This document shows positions 56,301 through 64,000 of a stretch of 64,000 bases of DNA, one piece after another. The notes beneath the pieces were generated by a model. The model did no database searches. It had not been told where the DNA came from and worked only from the letters and a program-made list of their open reading frames with translations. Position numbers and translations under genes: made by a program. The stretch covers positions 186,001 to 250,000 of the forward strand of contig NZ_BPLZ01000004.1 of the NCBI RefSeq assembly GCF_019656335.1, written 5' to 3'. Source of the stretch: Pseudomonas sp. NCCP-436. GTDB lineage: Bacteria > Pseudomonadota > Gammaproteobacteria > Pseudomonadales > Pseudomonadaceae. Positions within the stretch are counted from its first letter, which is position 1. Every line of letters starts with the position of its first letter.

Positions 56301-57395
56301 TCACAGTACGGCTTTAGGATACGAGCCGAGCACCTTCAGTGCCACGGCCTCCTGGGCAAGCTTCTCCAGCACATCCTTGATCAGCGGATCGCAGTGATGA
56401 CCGACAAAGTCGATGAAGAACACATAGGTCCACTTGCCGCTGCGCGACGGACGGGTCTCGATGCGGGTGAGGTCGATACCATTGGTGTGGAACGGCACCA
56501 GCAGCTCGTGCAGCGCCCCCGGCTTGTTGCGCATGGAGACAATGATCGATGTCTTGTCATCACCGGTCGGCGGTACCTGTTGATTGCCGATGATGAGGAA
56601 ACGCGTGGAGTTGTCCGGACGATCCTCGATCTTCTCGGCCAGCTTGCTCAGGCCGTAGAGCTTGGCGGCCATGTCGCCGGCAATGGCGGCACTGTTCCAC
56701 TCGCTCTTGACCCGCTTGGCAGCATCGGCGTTGCTGGAAACAGCCACGCGCTCGACGTTCGGATAATGAGCATCGAGCCACTTGCGGCACTGCGCCAGGG
56801 ACTGGGCGTGAGAATAGATGCGGGTGATCTTGTCGGTCTTGGTGTTCTCGCCGACCAGCAGGTGATGGTGGATGCGCAGCTCAACCTCGCCGCAGATCAC
56901 CAGGTCATGTTCGAGGAAGCTGTCCAGGGTGTGGTTGATGGCACCCTCAGTGGAGTTCTCCACCGGCACCACGCCGAAGTTGACCGCACCGGCCGCCACC
57001 TCGCGGAACACTTCGTCGATGGCGGCCATCGGCACGCTGATCACCGCGTGACCGAAGTGCTTCATGGCCGCTGCCTGGGAGAAAGTGCCTTCCGGGCCGA
57101 GATAGGCCACCTTCAGCGGATTTTCCAGCGCCAGGCAGGTGGACATGATCTCGCGGAACAGCCGCGCCATTTCCTCGTTGCTCAGCGGCCCCTGGTTGCG
57201 CGCCATGATGCGCTTGAGCACCTGGGCCTCACGCTCCGGCCGGTAGAACACCGGCGACTCGCCTTCCTTCAGATCCTTCATCTTCACCCGCGCCACTTCC
57301 TCGGCGCAGCGCGCGCGATCACTGATCAACTCGAGGATGCGCTCATCAAGGTTGTCGATGCGTACCCGCAGCGCCTGCAGTTCCTGCTCCGACAT
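56301..57395 (-). CDS. pheA: Bifunctional chorismate mutase/prephenate dehydratase
   Basis: The 364-residue P-protein has an N-terminal chorismate mutase (residues 1-90; LRVRIDNLDERILELI), a prephenate dehydratase domain (from VAYLGPEGTFSQAAAM, with NSTEGAINHTLD) and a C-terminal ACT domain with the GALHELLVPF and ESRP-like TRIETRPSR regulatory patches that bind phenylalanine. It converts chorismate to phenylpyruvate. ATG at 57395 follows the serC stop by one base, so serC-pheA are coupled. Confidence 0.96.
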   Translation of the reverse strand: MSEQELQALRVRIDNLDERILELISDRARCAEEVARVKMKDLKEGESPVFYRPEREAQVLKRIMARNQGPLSNEEMARLFREIMSTCLALENPLKVAYLGPEGTFSQAAAMKHFGHAVISVPMAAIDEVFREVAAGAVNFGVVPVENSTEGAINHTLDSFLEHDLVICGEVELRIHHHLLVGENTKTDKITRIYSHAQSLAQCRKWLDAHYPNVERVAVSSNADAAKRVKSEWNSAAIAGDMAAKLYGLSKLAEKIEDRPDNSTRFLIIGNQQVPPTGDDKTSIIVSMRNKPGALHELLVPFHTNGIDLTRIETRPSRSGKWTYVFFIDFVGHHCDPLIKDVLEKLAQEAVALKVLGSYPKAVL

Positions 57396-57396
57396 A

Positions 57397-58482
57397 TCAG
57401 CCGCGCTCCTTCTCGAACTCGGCCATATAGGCGACCAGCGCTTCGACAGCATCCAGGCCCACGGCGTTATAGATCGAGGCGCGCATACCGCCTACCGAGC
57501 GGTGCCCCTTGAGATTGAGCAGGCCACGTTCTTCAGCGCCAGCAAGGAATACCTTGTCCAGGCGCTCATCAGCCAGACGGAACGGCACGTTCATCCAGGA
57601 GCGCGAAGCGGGCGCAACCGGATTGCTGTAGAAGTCACTGCTGTCGATAGCCTTGTACAGCAGATCCTTCTTGGCACGGTTGATCCGCTCCATGGTTTCA
57701 ACACCGCCCTGTTCCTTGAGCCACTGGAACACCAGCCCCGAGAGATACCAGGAATAGGTCGCCGGGGTGTTGTACATCGAGCCGTTGTCGGCAGAAATCT
57801 TGTAGTCGAGCATGGTCGGGCAACTGGCACGGGCACGGCCGAGCAGATCCTCACGGACGATCACCACCACCAGGCCGCTGGGGCCGATGTTCTTCTGCGC
57901 ACCGGCGTAGATCAGGCCGAAGCGAGAAACGTCGAGCGGACGCGAAAGGATGTCCGAGGACATGTCCACCACCAGCGGCACATCGGCGGTTTCCGGAATC
58001 CAGTCGAACTGCAGGCCGCCAATGGTTTCGTTGCTGCAGTAATGGACGTAGGCAGCATTGGCCGACAATTGCCAGTCGCTCTGCGCGGGAATGGCGAAGT
58101 AGTCCTGCGATTTGGCGCTGGCGGCAATATTAATGGTGCCGTAACGACGGGCTTCCTCGATGGCCTTCTTCGACCAGATGCCGGTTTCCACGTAGTCGGC
58201 CACGCCGCCTTCAGGCAGCAGGTTCAGCGGAATTTCGGCGAACTGCTGACTGGCGCCGCCCTGCAGGAACAGCACCCTGTAGTTATCCGGCACGCCAAGC
58301 AGATCGCGCAGATCCTGTTCAGCCTGTGTGGCGATGGCGACGTACTCATCGCTGCGATGGCTCATCTCCATCACCGACAGGCCCCTGCCCTGCCAGTCGA
58401 GCATCTCGGCCTGGGCTCGTTCCAGTACAGCGGTCGGCAGCGCGGCCGGGCCGGCGCAGAAGTTGAATGCTCGCTTACTCAC
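57397..58482 (-). CDS. serC: Phosphoserine aminotransferase
   Basis: The 361-residue PLP enzyme starts (V)SKRAFNFCAGPAALPTAVLE and has the lysine region YAGAQKNIGPSGLVVVIV near residue 197 and the C-terminal GLLNLKGHRSVGGMRASIYN. It transaminates 3-phosphohydroxypyruvate in serine synthesis. The start is a GTG at 58482, with GAGAGA nearby upstream; the longer open frame upstream is not conserved. It is the gene after gyrA, as in P. aeruginosa. Confidence 0.95.
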   Translation of the reverse strand: MSKRAFNFCAGPAALPTAVLERAQAEMLDWQGRGLSVMEMSHRSDEYVAIATQAEQDLRDLLGVPDNYRVLFLQGGASQQFAEIPLNLLPEGGVADYVETGIWSKKAIEEARRYGTINIAASAKSQDYFAIPAQSDWQLSANAAYVHYCSNETIGGLQFDWIPETADVPLVVDMSSDILSRPLDVSRFGLIYAGAQKNIGPSGLVVVIVREDLLGRARASCPTMLDYKISADNGSMYNTPATYSWYLSGLVFQWLKEQGGVETMERINRAKKDLLYKAIDSSDFYSNPVAPASRSWMNVPFRLADERLDKVFLAGAEERGLLNLKGHRSVGGMRASIYNAVGLDAVEALVAYMAEFEKERG

Positions 58483-58509
58483 GTCAGTCTCTCTCAAGAT
58501 CGATGCCTG

Positions 58510-58534
58510 GCGAGCCCTGCCGGACAGGGCTCGC
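58510..58534. repeat. Perfect 10-base inverted repeat between gyrA and serC
   Basis: GCGAGCCCTG (58510-58519) pairs fully with CAGGGCTCGC (58525-58534) around a CCGGA centre. It lies about 80-100 bases past the gyrA stop and about 30 bases before the serC start. No T tract follows on either strand, so it is not a canonical intrinsic terminator; it may stabilise the 3' end of gyrA mRNA. Confidence 0.55.
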
Positions 58535-58613
58535 AAATGTCTGCCGCCGGGAAGCCCCGGCCCGGCGCTGCGACGCAAGACGGCGAGCCGACGGCTGCCG
58601 CCCTGGCCAAGCC

Positions 58614-61376
58614 TTACTCCTCTTCGCTACCCTGAGCGGCCTCGCCCTGCACATCATCGGCTGCATTCGCGACACTCTCGCCTGCCTCTTCGGCAGGCAG
58701 CTCGTCGTCACTGCGACTGGGCTCCTGAACACGCTCCAGCCCCACCAGGGTCTCATCCTTGGCCAGTCGAATCAGCGTCACGCCCTGGGTGTTGCGGCCG
58801 GAGACGGAGACCTCATCGACACGGGTACGCACCAACGTGCCCTGATCCGAAATCAGCATGATTTCCTCGCCATCCTGCACCTGGATGGCGCCCACCAACT
58901 TGCCGTTACGTTCGCTGGTGACCATGGCAATCACGCCCTGACCACCGCGCCCACGACGGGGGAACTTGCCCAGCGGAGTGCGCTTGCCATAGCCGCGCTC
59001 GGAAGCAGTGAGGATCTGCGCACCGGATTCGGGAATCAGCATGGAAATCAGCTGCTGGCCCTGGCCCAGGCGCATGCCACGTACGCCACGGGCGCTGCGG
59101 CCCATGGTACGCACCTTGCTCTCGGCGAAGCGGATCACCTTGCCGGCGTCGGAGAACAGCATCACCTCCTTGGAGCCGTCGGTAATGGCCGCCGCGATCA
59201 GGGTGTCACCCTCTTCCAGCTTCAGCGCGATGAGACCCGCGCTGCGCGGACGGCTGAACTGGATCAGCGGAGTTTTCTTCACGGTACCGAATGCGGTGGC
59301 CATGAAGATGTAGGCACCAGTAGGCTCAGCGTTCAGCTCCGGGGTATCGCCGTCGGCCTCTTCGACCTCTTCAGCCTCGAGCACTTCGCCCTCGATTACC
59401 GCCCCTTCGTTCTCGTCCAGATCGTCTTCATCGCCACCACTTTGCTGCAAGGCTTCAAGATCGATCTGCAACATCGCGGTGATGCGCTCGCCCTCATCAA
59501 GCGGCAACAGGTTGACCAACGGCCGGCCACGCGCAGTACGCGAGGCCTCGGGAATTTCGAAGGTGCGCAGCCAGTACACCTTGCCCTTGCTGGAGAACAG
59601 CAGCAGCGTGGCATGACTGTTGGCTACCAGCAGGTGCTCGACGTAGTCCTCGTCCTTCACACCGGTAGCCGACTTGCCTTTGCCGCCACGACGCTGCGCT
59701 TCATAGGCAGCCAGAGGCTGACTCTTGGCATAGCCGCCGTGGGAGATGGTGACGACACGCTCTTCCTCAGTGATCAGGTCAGCAATGGTCAGATCCTGAC
59801 GCGAAGCAATGATCTCGGTGCGGCGCTCATCGCCGAATTCGGCCTTGACCTTCTCCAGCTCTTCGCGGATCACTTCCATCAGCCGCTCGGGGCTGGTGAG
59901 GATACGGATCAACTCGCCGATCTGGGTGAGGATTTCCTGGTATTCGGCCAGCAGTTTCTCGTGCTCCAGACCGGTCAGACGGTGCAGACGCAGTTCGAGG
60001 ATGGCCTGGGCCTGCTCGGGAGACAGATAGTACTTGCCGTCACGCAGGCCATACTGCTCATCAAGCCCTTCCGGACGGCAAGCCTCGGCTCCGGCGCGCT
60101 CAACCATGGCTTCCACGGCACTGGATTCCCAGGCGGTGGCGATCAGGCGCTCCTTGGCTTCAGCCGGGGTCGGCGAGCTCTTGATCAGCTCGATCACCGG
60201 GTCGATATTGGACAGCGCGACAGCCTGACCCTCCAGGATATGACCGCGCTCACGGGCCTTACGCAGTTCGTAGACGGTACGCCGGGTCACCACTTCGCGG
60301 CGGTGACGGACGAATACCTCAAGCATTTCCTTGAGGTTCAGCGTCCTGGGCTGACCATCGACCAGCGCCACCACGTTGATGCCGAACACACTCTGCATCT
60401 GGGTCTGGGCATAGAGATTGTTCAGCACCACGTCCGGCACTTCGCCACGACGCAGCTCAATCACCACGCGCATGCCGTCCTTGTCGGACTCGTCACGCAG
60501 CTCGGTGATGCCCTCGATTTTCTTCTCTTTCACCAACTCGGCGATCTTCTCGATCAGTCGCGCCTTGTTCAGCTGGTACGGCAGCTCAGTGATTACCAGT
60601 TGCTGGCGGTTACCGGTCTTGTCAATGTCCTCGATCTCGACGCGGGCGCGCACGTAGATGCGACCACGACCGGTACGGTAGGCCTCGATGATGCCGGCAC
60701 GGCCGTTGATGATGCCGGCCGTGGGGAAATCGGGGCCCGGAATGTATTGCATCAGCTCGTCAACGGTCAGCTCGGAGTTGTCGATCAGTGCCAGGCAGCC
60801 GTCGATCACCTCGCTGAGGTTGTGCGGCGGAATATTGGTGGCCATACCCACAGCAATGCCGCTGGAACCGTTGACCAGCAGGTTGGGAATCTTGGTCGGC
60901 AGGACTTCAGGAATCTGCAACGAACCGTCGTAGTTGGGCACCCAGTCGACGGTTTCCTTGTCCAGATCGGCCAGCAATTCATGGGCCAGACGCGTGCGAC
61001 GCACCTCGGTGTATCGCATGGCCGCTGCGGAGTCGCCGTCCACCGAACCAAAGTTACCCTGGCCGTCCACCAGCAGGTAACGCAGCGAGAAGGGCTGCGC
61101 CATGCGCACGATGGTGTCGTACACCGCCGAGTCACCATGCGGGTGGTATTTACCGATCACGTCGCCGACCACGCGGGCCGACTTGAGGTAAGGCTTGTTC
61201 CAGTCGTTGCCCAGCTCGCTCATTGCATAGAGCACGCGACGGTGCACCGGCTTCAAGCCATCACGCGCATCCGGCAGAGCCCGGCCGACGATCACGCTCA
61301 TGGCGTAGTCGAGGTAGGACTGTTTCAGCTCGTCTTCGATATTGACCGGGAGAATTTCTTTGGCCAGTTCGCCCAT
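58614..61376 (-). CDS. gyrA: DNA gyrase subunit A
   Basis: The 920-residue protein has the topoisomerase IIA breakage domain with the catalytic Tyr in AAMRYTEVR (about residue 122) and the quinolone region [10 protein letters not shown], where residues 83 and 87 are Ser and Asp, the wild-type states in many bacteria. The C-terminal DNA-wrapping pinwheel has the GyrA box QRRGGKGK near 585. An acidic insertion of about 40 residues, rich in Asp and Glu, lies around residue 665-705, and the C-terminal tail is also acidic. ATG at 61376 is the family start. Confidence 0.97.
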   Translation of the reverse strand: MGELAKEILPVNIEDELKQSYLDYAMSVIVGRALPDARDGLKPVHRRVLYAMSELGNDWNKPYLKSARVVGDVIGKYHPHGDSAVYDTIVRMAQPFSLRYLLVDGQGNFGSVDGDSAAAMRYTEVRRTRLAHELLADLDKETVDWVPNYDGSLQIPEVLPTKIPNLLVNGSSGIAVGMATNIPPHNLSEVIDGCLALIDNSELTVDELMQYIPGPDFPTAGIINGRAGIIEAYRTGRGRIYVRARVEIEDIDKTGNRQQLVITELPYQLNKARLIEKIAELVKEKKIEGITELRDESDKDGMRVVIELRRGEVPDVVLNNLYAQTQMQSVFGINVVALVDGQPRTLNLKEMLEVFVRHRREVVTRRTVYELRKARERGHILEGQAVALSNIDPVIELIKSSPTPAEAKERLIATAWESSAVEAMVERAGAEACRPEGLDEQYGLRDGKYYLSPEQAQAILELRLHRLTGLEHEKLLAEYQEILTQIGELIRILTSPERLMEVIREELEKVKAEFGDERRTEIIASRQDLTIADLITEEERVVTISHGGYAKSQPLAAYEAQRRGGKGKSATGVKDEDYVEHLLVANSHATLLLFSSKGKVYWLRTFEIPEASRTARGRPLVNLLPLDEGERITAMLQIDLEALQQSGGDEDDLDENEGAVIEGEVLEAEEVEEADGDTPELNAEPTGAYIFMATAFGTVKKTPLIQFSRPRSAGLIALKLEEGDTLIAAAITDGSKEVMLFSDAGKVIRFAESKVRTMGRSARGVRGMRLGQGQQLISMLIPESGAQILTASERGYGKRTPLGKFPRRGRGGQGVIAMVTSERNGKLVGAIQVQDGEEIMLISDQGTLVRTRVDEVSVSGRNTQGVTLIRLAKDETLVGLERVQEPSRSDDELPAEEAGESVANAADDVQGEAAQGSEEE

Positions 61377-61800
61377 GAGAAGCCTGGTTCCTTTTTCTGA
61401 TGAAACCCCGCGCCATTCTTCCTGAACGCTGCGAGGCTCGCCGCCATGACCTCGGGTCATTGGCGACTCACGACAAATCAACGAGTTATGCCACGATTCA
61501 ATGCATAAAAGGCGACCGCAACCAGCCCCCTTGAAAACTGCCGGAGCTTACCACAAAGCGTGCCGCGCACCTACCCCATGGCCTTCAGCCGCCATACTAC
61601 GCAAGCCGCGACCCAGCCCAGGTCGTAGCTGACAGTTCCAAGTGTCCCCGAGTGCACATCCCTACGCCCCGCAGGAACCTCAACCTCGCGACGAAGTAAG
61701 AGTCGTCAGCCCGACGCCTCGACGCTCCAGGGTTCATGCCATCGCGGTTCACCTATACACTGGCGCCCTTTAGCCCGTTCACGCCACAGGCTTGCGCCCC
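61377..61800. other. 424-base divergent gap between gyrA and the deaminase gene
   Basis: This gap must hold the gyrA promoter (leftward) and the promoter of the deaminase gene (rightward). A TATACA hexamer at 61754-61759 is a possible -10 box for the latter, without a good -35. In P. aeruginosa mtnA stands between these two genes; no mtnA-like frame is present here. Confidence 0.5.
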
Positions 61801-63120
61801 ATGCCCGACTCACCGCTCGATCTGCTGCTGCTTCCCACCTGGCTGGTGCCGGTAGAGCCTTCCGCCGTGGTGCTGCGCGACCATGCACTAGGTATCCGCA
61901 ACGGTCAGATTGCACTGATCGCCCCACGGGCCGAGGCGCTACGCCAGTCAGCCCGGGAAATCCGCGAACTGCCGGAGTGCCTGCTGGCTCCAGGCCTGGT
62001 CAACGCCCACGGCCATGCTGCCATGACTCTGCTGCGCGGTATTGCCGACGACCTGCCACTGATGAGCTGGCTGCATGAGCATATCTGGCCAGCCGAACAC
62101 CGCTGGGTCGACGAGAATTTCGTCCGCGACGGCACCAGCCTGGCCATCGCCGAGCAGATTCGCGGCGGTATCAGCTGCTTTGCCGACATGTACTTTCACC
62201 CGCAGATCGCTGCACGTTGCGTGCACGATGCCGGCATACGGGCCCAGATCACCATTCCGGTTCTCGACTTCCCCGTGCCCGGCGCACTTAACCCGGCCGA
62301 GTCCTTGCGCAAGGGCCTGCAACTGTTTGACGACCTGAAGCAGCATCCTCGCATCCGCATCGCTTTCGGCCCGCACGCACCCTATACGGTGCCCGACGCA
62401 GTACTGGAGGAAATCCGGATACTGGCCGACGAACTGGATGCCGGTATCCAGATGCACGTACACGAGACAGCCCGTGAAGTGCAGGACAGCCTGCAACAGC
62501 ACAGTCAGCGCCCACTGGCCCGACTGGCAAATCTCGGCCTGCTGAGCCCGCGCTTTCAGGCCGTACACATGACCCAGATAGAAGATGAGGATCTGGCTCT
62601 GCTGGTCGAACACAATTGCAGCGTCATCCACTGCCCTGAGTCCAATCTCAAGTTGGCCAGCGGTTTCTGCCCGGTGGAGCGCCTCTGGCAGGCTGGCGTC
62701 AACGTTGCCATCGGCACCGACGGTGCTGCCAGCAACAACGACCTTGACCTGCTGGGAGAAACCCGTACCGCCGCACTACTGGCCAAGGCCGTTGCCGGCT
62801 CCGCCACGGCGCTCAATGCCCACTCAGCGCTGCGCATGGCTACCCTTAACGGTGCCCGCGCACTGGGTCTGGACAATCTGATAGGCTCGCTGGAAGTGGG
62901 CAAACTGGCGGATCTGGTAGCCTTCGACCTATCCGGTCTGGCACAGCAACCGGTCTACGATCCTGTCTCGCAGCTGCTCTACGCCAGCAGTCGCGACTGC
63001 GTAAAACACCTCTGGGTCGGCGGCCGACAGCTATTGGACGAACGCCGCCTGACCCGCATGGACGAGACGGCCCTGATTGCCCGGGCGCGCGCCTGGGGTG
63101 AACGGATCGCCAGCCAATGA
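61801..63120 (+). CDS. mtaD: TRZ/ATZ family hydrolase, methylthioadenosine/S-adenosylhomocysteine deaminase-like
   Basis: The 439-residue amidohydrolase has the metal-binding pair [13 protein letters not shown] near residue 65, a central His in [15 protein letters not shown] near 220 and the late Asp in [15 protein letters not shown] near 310. The P. aeruginosa gene in this position deaminates 5'-methylthioadenosine to methylthioinosine. ATG at 61801 ([18 protein letters not shown]) fits the family; an ATG at 61792 also lies in frame. Confidence 0.9.
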   Translation: MPDSPLDLLLLPTWLVPVEPSAVVLRDHALGIRNGQIALIAPRAEALRQSAREIRELPECLLAPGLVNAHGHAAMTLLRGIADDLPLMSWLHEHIWPAEHRWVDENFVRDGTSLAIAEQIRGGISCFADMYFHPQIAARCVHDAGIRAQITIPVLDFPVPGALNPAESLRKGLQLFDDLKQHPRIRIAFGPHAPYTVPDAVLEEIRILADELDAGIQMHVHETAREVQDSLQQHSQRPLARLANLGLLSPRFQAVHMTQIEDEDLALLVEHNCSVIHCPESNLKLASGFCPVERLWQAGVNVAIGTDGAASNNDLDLLGETRTAALLAKAVAGSATALNAHSALRMATLNGARALGLDNLIGSLEVGKLADLVAFDLSGLAQQPVYDPVSQLLYASSRDCVKHLWVGGRQLLDERRLTRMDETALIARARAWGERIASQ

Positions 63121-63260
63121 CCCGACAACAGCAACGCACGGTGACAGCCAGCGTCCTGCGACAAACTGACATATATTGATCCAGCCCGCGCCGCCCCACA
63201 CCGGGCGCCAAACTGGCAACATGGCGCGATACGCTTTTCCTGCTTTTAAAAGAGATGCTT

Positions 63261-63959
63261 ATGAGCAATGTGGACCGCGCCGAAATCGCCAAATTCGAGG
63301 CACTGGCACACCGTTGGTGGGATCGCGAAAGCGAGTTCAAGCCCCTTCACGACATTAACCCTCTGCGGGTCAACTGGATCGACGAGCGTATCGGCCTGGC
63401 CGGCAAACGAGTGCTCGACGTTGGCTGCGGCGGCGGCATTCTCAGCGAGGCCATGGCCCTGCGCGGGGCTCAGGTAACTGGTATCGACATGGGCGAGGCA
63501 CCGCTCTCGGTGGCCCGACTGCACCAGTTGGAATCCGGGGTTGAGGTGGAGTACCGGCAGGTCACCGCCGAGGAGCTGGCCGAGGAAATGCCTGGCCAGT
63601 TCGACGTGGTTACCTGCCTGGAAATGCTTGAGCACGTGCCCGATCCGGCCTCGGTAATCCGGGCCTGCCACAGGCTGGTCAAACCCGGCGGCCAGGTATT
63701 TTTCTCCACGATCAACCGCAACCCGAAATCCTACCTGTTTGCGGTAATCGGAGCCGAATACATCCTGCGCCTGTTGCCACGCGGCACACATGACTTCAAG
63801 AAGTTCATCCGCCCCTCCGAACTGGGCGCCTGGAGCCGCGCTGCCGGACTGGAGGTCAAGGACATCATCGGCCTGACCTACAACCCGCTGACCAGGCACT
63901 ACAGGCTGGAAGCCGATGTCGACGTCAACTACATGATTCAGACACTGAGAAAAGACTGA
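63261..63959 (+). CDS. ubiG: Ubiquinone biosynthesis O-methyltransferase
   Basis: The 232-residue SAM methyltransferase has the UbiG start [31 protein letters not shown] block, SAM motif [17 protein letters not shown], and the C-terminal [15 protein letters not shown]. UbiG performs both O-methylations in ubiquinone synthesis. The ATG at 63261 has AAGAGA five bases upstream. Its stop shares one base with the next start (TGATG), so the pair is coupled. Confidence 0.96.
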   Translation: MSNVDRAEIAKFEALAHRWWDRESEFKPLHDINPLRVNWIDERIGLAGKRVLDVGCGGGILSEAMALRGAQVTGIDMGEAPLSVARLHQLESGVEVEYRQVTAEELAEEMPGQFDVVTCLEMLEHVPDPASVIRACHRLVKPGGQVFFSTINRNPKSYLFAVIGAEYILRLLPRGTHDFKKFIRPSELGAWSRAAGLEVKDIIGLTYNPLTRHYRLEADVDVNYMIQTLRKD

Positions 63960-64000
63960 TGCGCCTACGTGCTGTACTGTTCGACATGGACGGCACCCTG
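63959..64000 (+). CDS. mupP: HAD phosphatase, N-terminal fragment (MupP-like)
   Basis: Only 14 residues are visible: [14 protein letters not shown], a HAD motif I. The gene runs off the window. In Pseudomonas the gene after ubiG is mupP, the N-acetylmuramic acid 6-phosphate phosphatase of cell-wall recycling; the symbol rests on this position. Confidence 0.7.
   Translation, partial: MRLRAVLFDMDGTL

Noticed and set aside
58467..61400. 977-residue plus-strand open frame opposite gyrA
   Set aside because: Shadow of gyrA produced by codon bias; no domain match by eye.
1..64000. CRISPR arrays, tRNA or rRNA genes, insertion sequences
   Set aside because: No regularly spaced repeats, no cloverleaf-like tRNA or rRNA sequence and no transposase frame were recognised on reading both strands.

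Overview
The window reads as a chromosomal segment of a Pseudomonadaceae bacterium, GC-rich over most of its length. The right flank keeps the order known from Pseudomonas aeruginosa: ihfB, rpsA, cmk, a fused prephenate dehydrogenase/EPSP synthase, hisC, pheA, serC, gyrA, a TRZ/ATZ deaminase, ubiG and the start of mupP. The left flank holds fabA-fabB beside a PA1611-like hybrid kinase, gpsA, sixA, an acyl-CoA synthetase and thioesterases. The species cannot be fixed from the sequence alone.

Layout: 1-8 kb has the tail of one chemoreceptor, a thioesterase, a MoxR/DUF58/TgpA operon, a complete chemoreceptor, a flavin reductase-like protein and a small lipoprotein. 8-21 kb has a patatin-like protein, an AI-2E family permease, hydrolases, lipid and phosphate metabolism genes, the hybrid kinase and fabAB. 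21-23.5 kb has an exported amidohydrolase, an OsmC protein and a pirin. 23.5-48 kb is a long, almost entirely leftward surface-polysaccharide (O-antigen type) locus, lying between wbpM and ihfB as in P. aeruginosa. 48-50 kb has a beta-CASP-type metallo-hydrolase and ihfB. 50-61.4 kb is the leftward housekeeping block, and 61.8-64 kb has three rightward genes.

The polysaccharide locus encodes: UDP-GlcNAc 4,6-dehydratase, a C4-reductase-like SDR and a WbpL-like initiating transferase; UDP-glucose dehydrogenase and a UDP-glucuronate 4-epimerase (acidic sugars); a GT4 transferase; two O-acylation systems (MBOAT plus SGNH partner, and an acyltransferase-3/SGNH fusion); an FkbM methyltransferase; a KpsS-like transferase; and a module of an HMGL-like aldolase fused to a second Rossmann-like domain, a KdsB-like cytidylyltransferase, a HAD phosphatase and an ABC-exporter-like protein with a degenerate ATPase domain. 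No Wzx, Wzy, Wzz or Wzm/Wzt is visible.

The most striking observation is a glycosyltransferase-like family with motifs LDDGT, HFLGAP and SWFxSALD. It is intact in one gene (32167-33222) but split over two adjacent genes (40097-40957 and 38769-40094). The N-terminal half is fused to a 139-residue histone H1-like tail (43 Lys/Arg, 2 acidic residues). The C-terminal half carries an extra Nudix-like, apparently inactive domain. Together with the aldolase/cytidylyltransferase/phosphatase set, this suggests an undescribed route for making and polymerising an acidic sugar. Two related small lipoproteins (27741-28181 and 42569-43012) lie near the two ends of the same locus.
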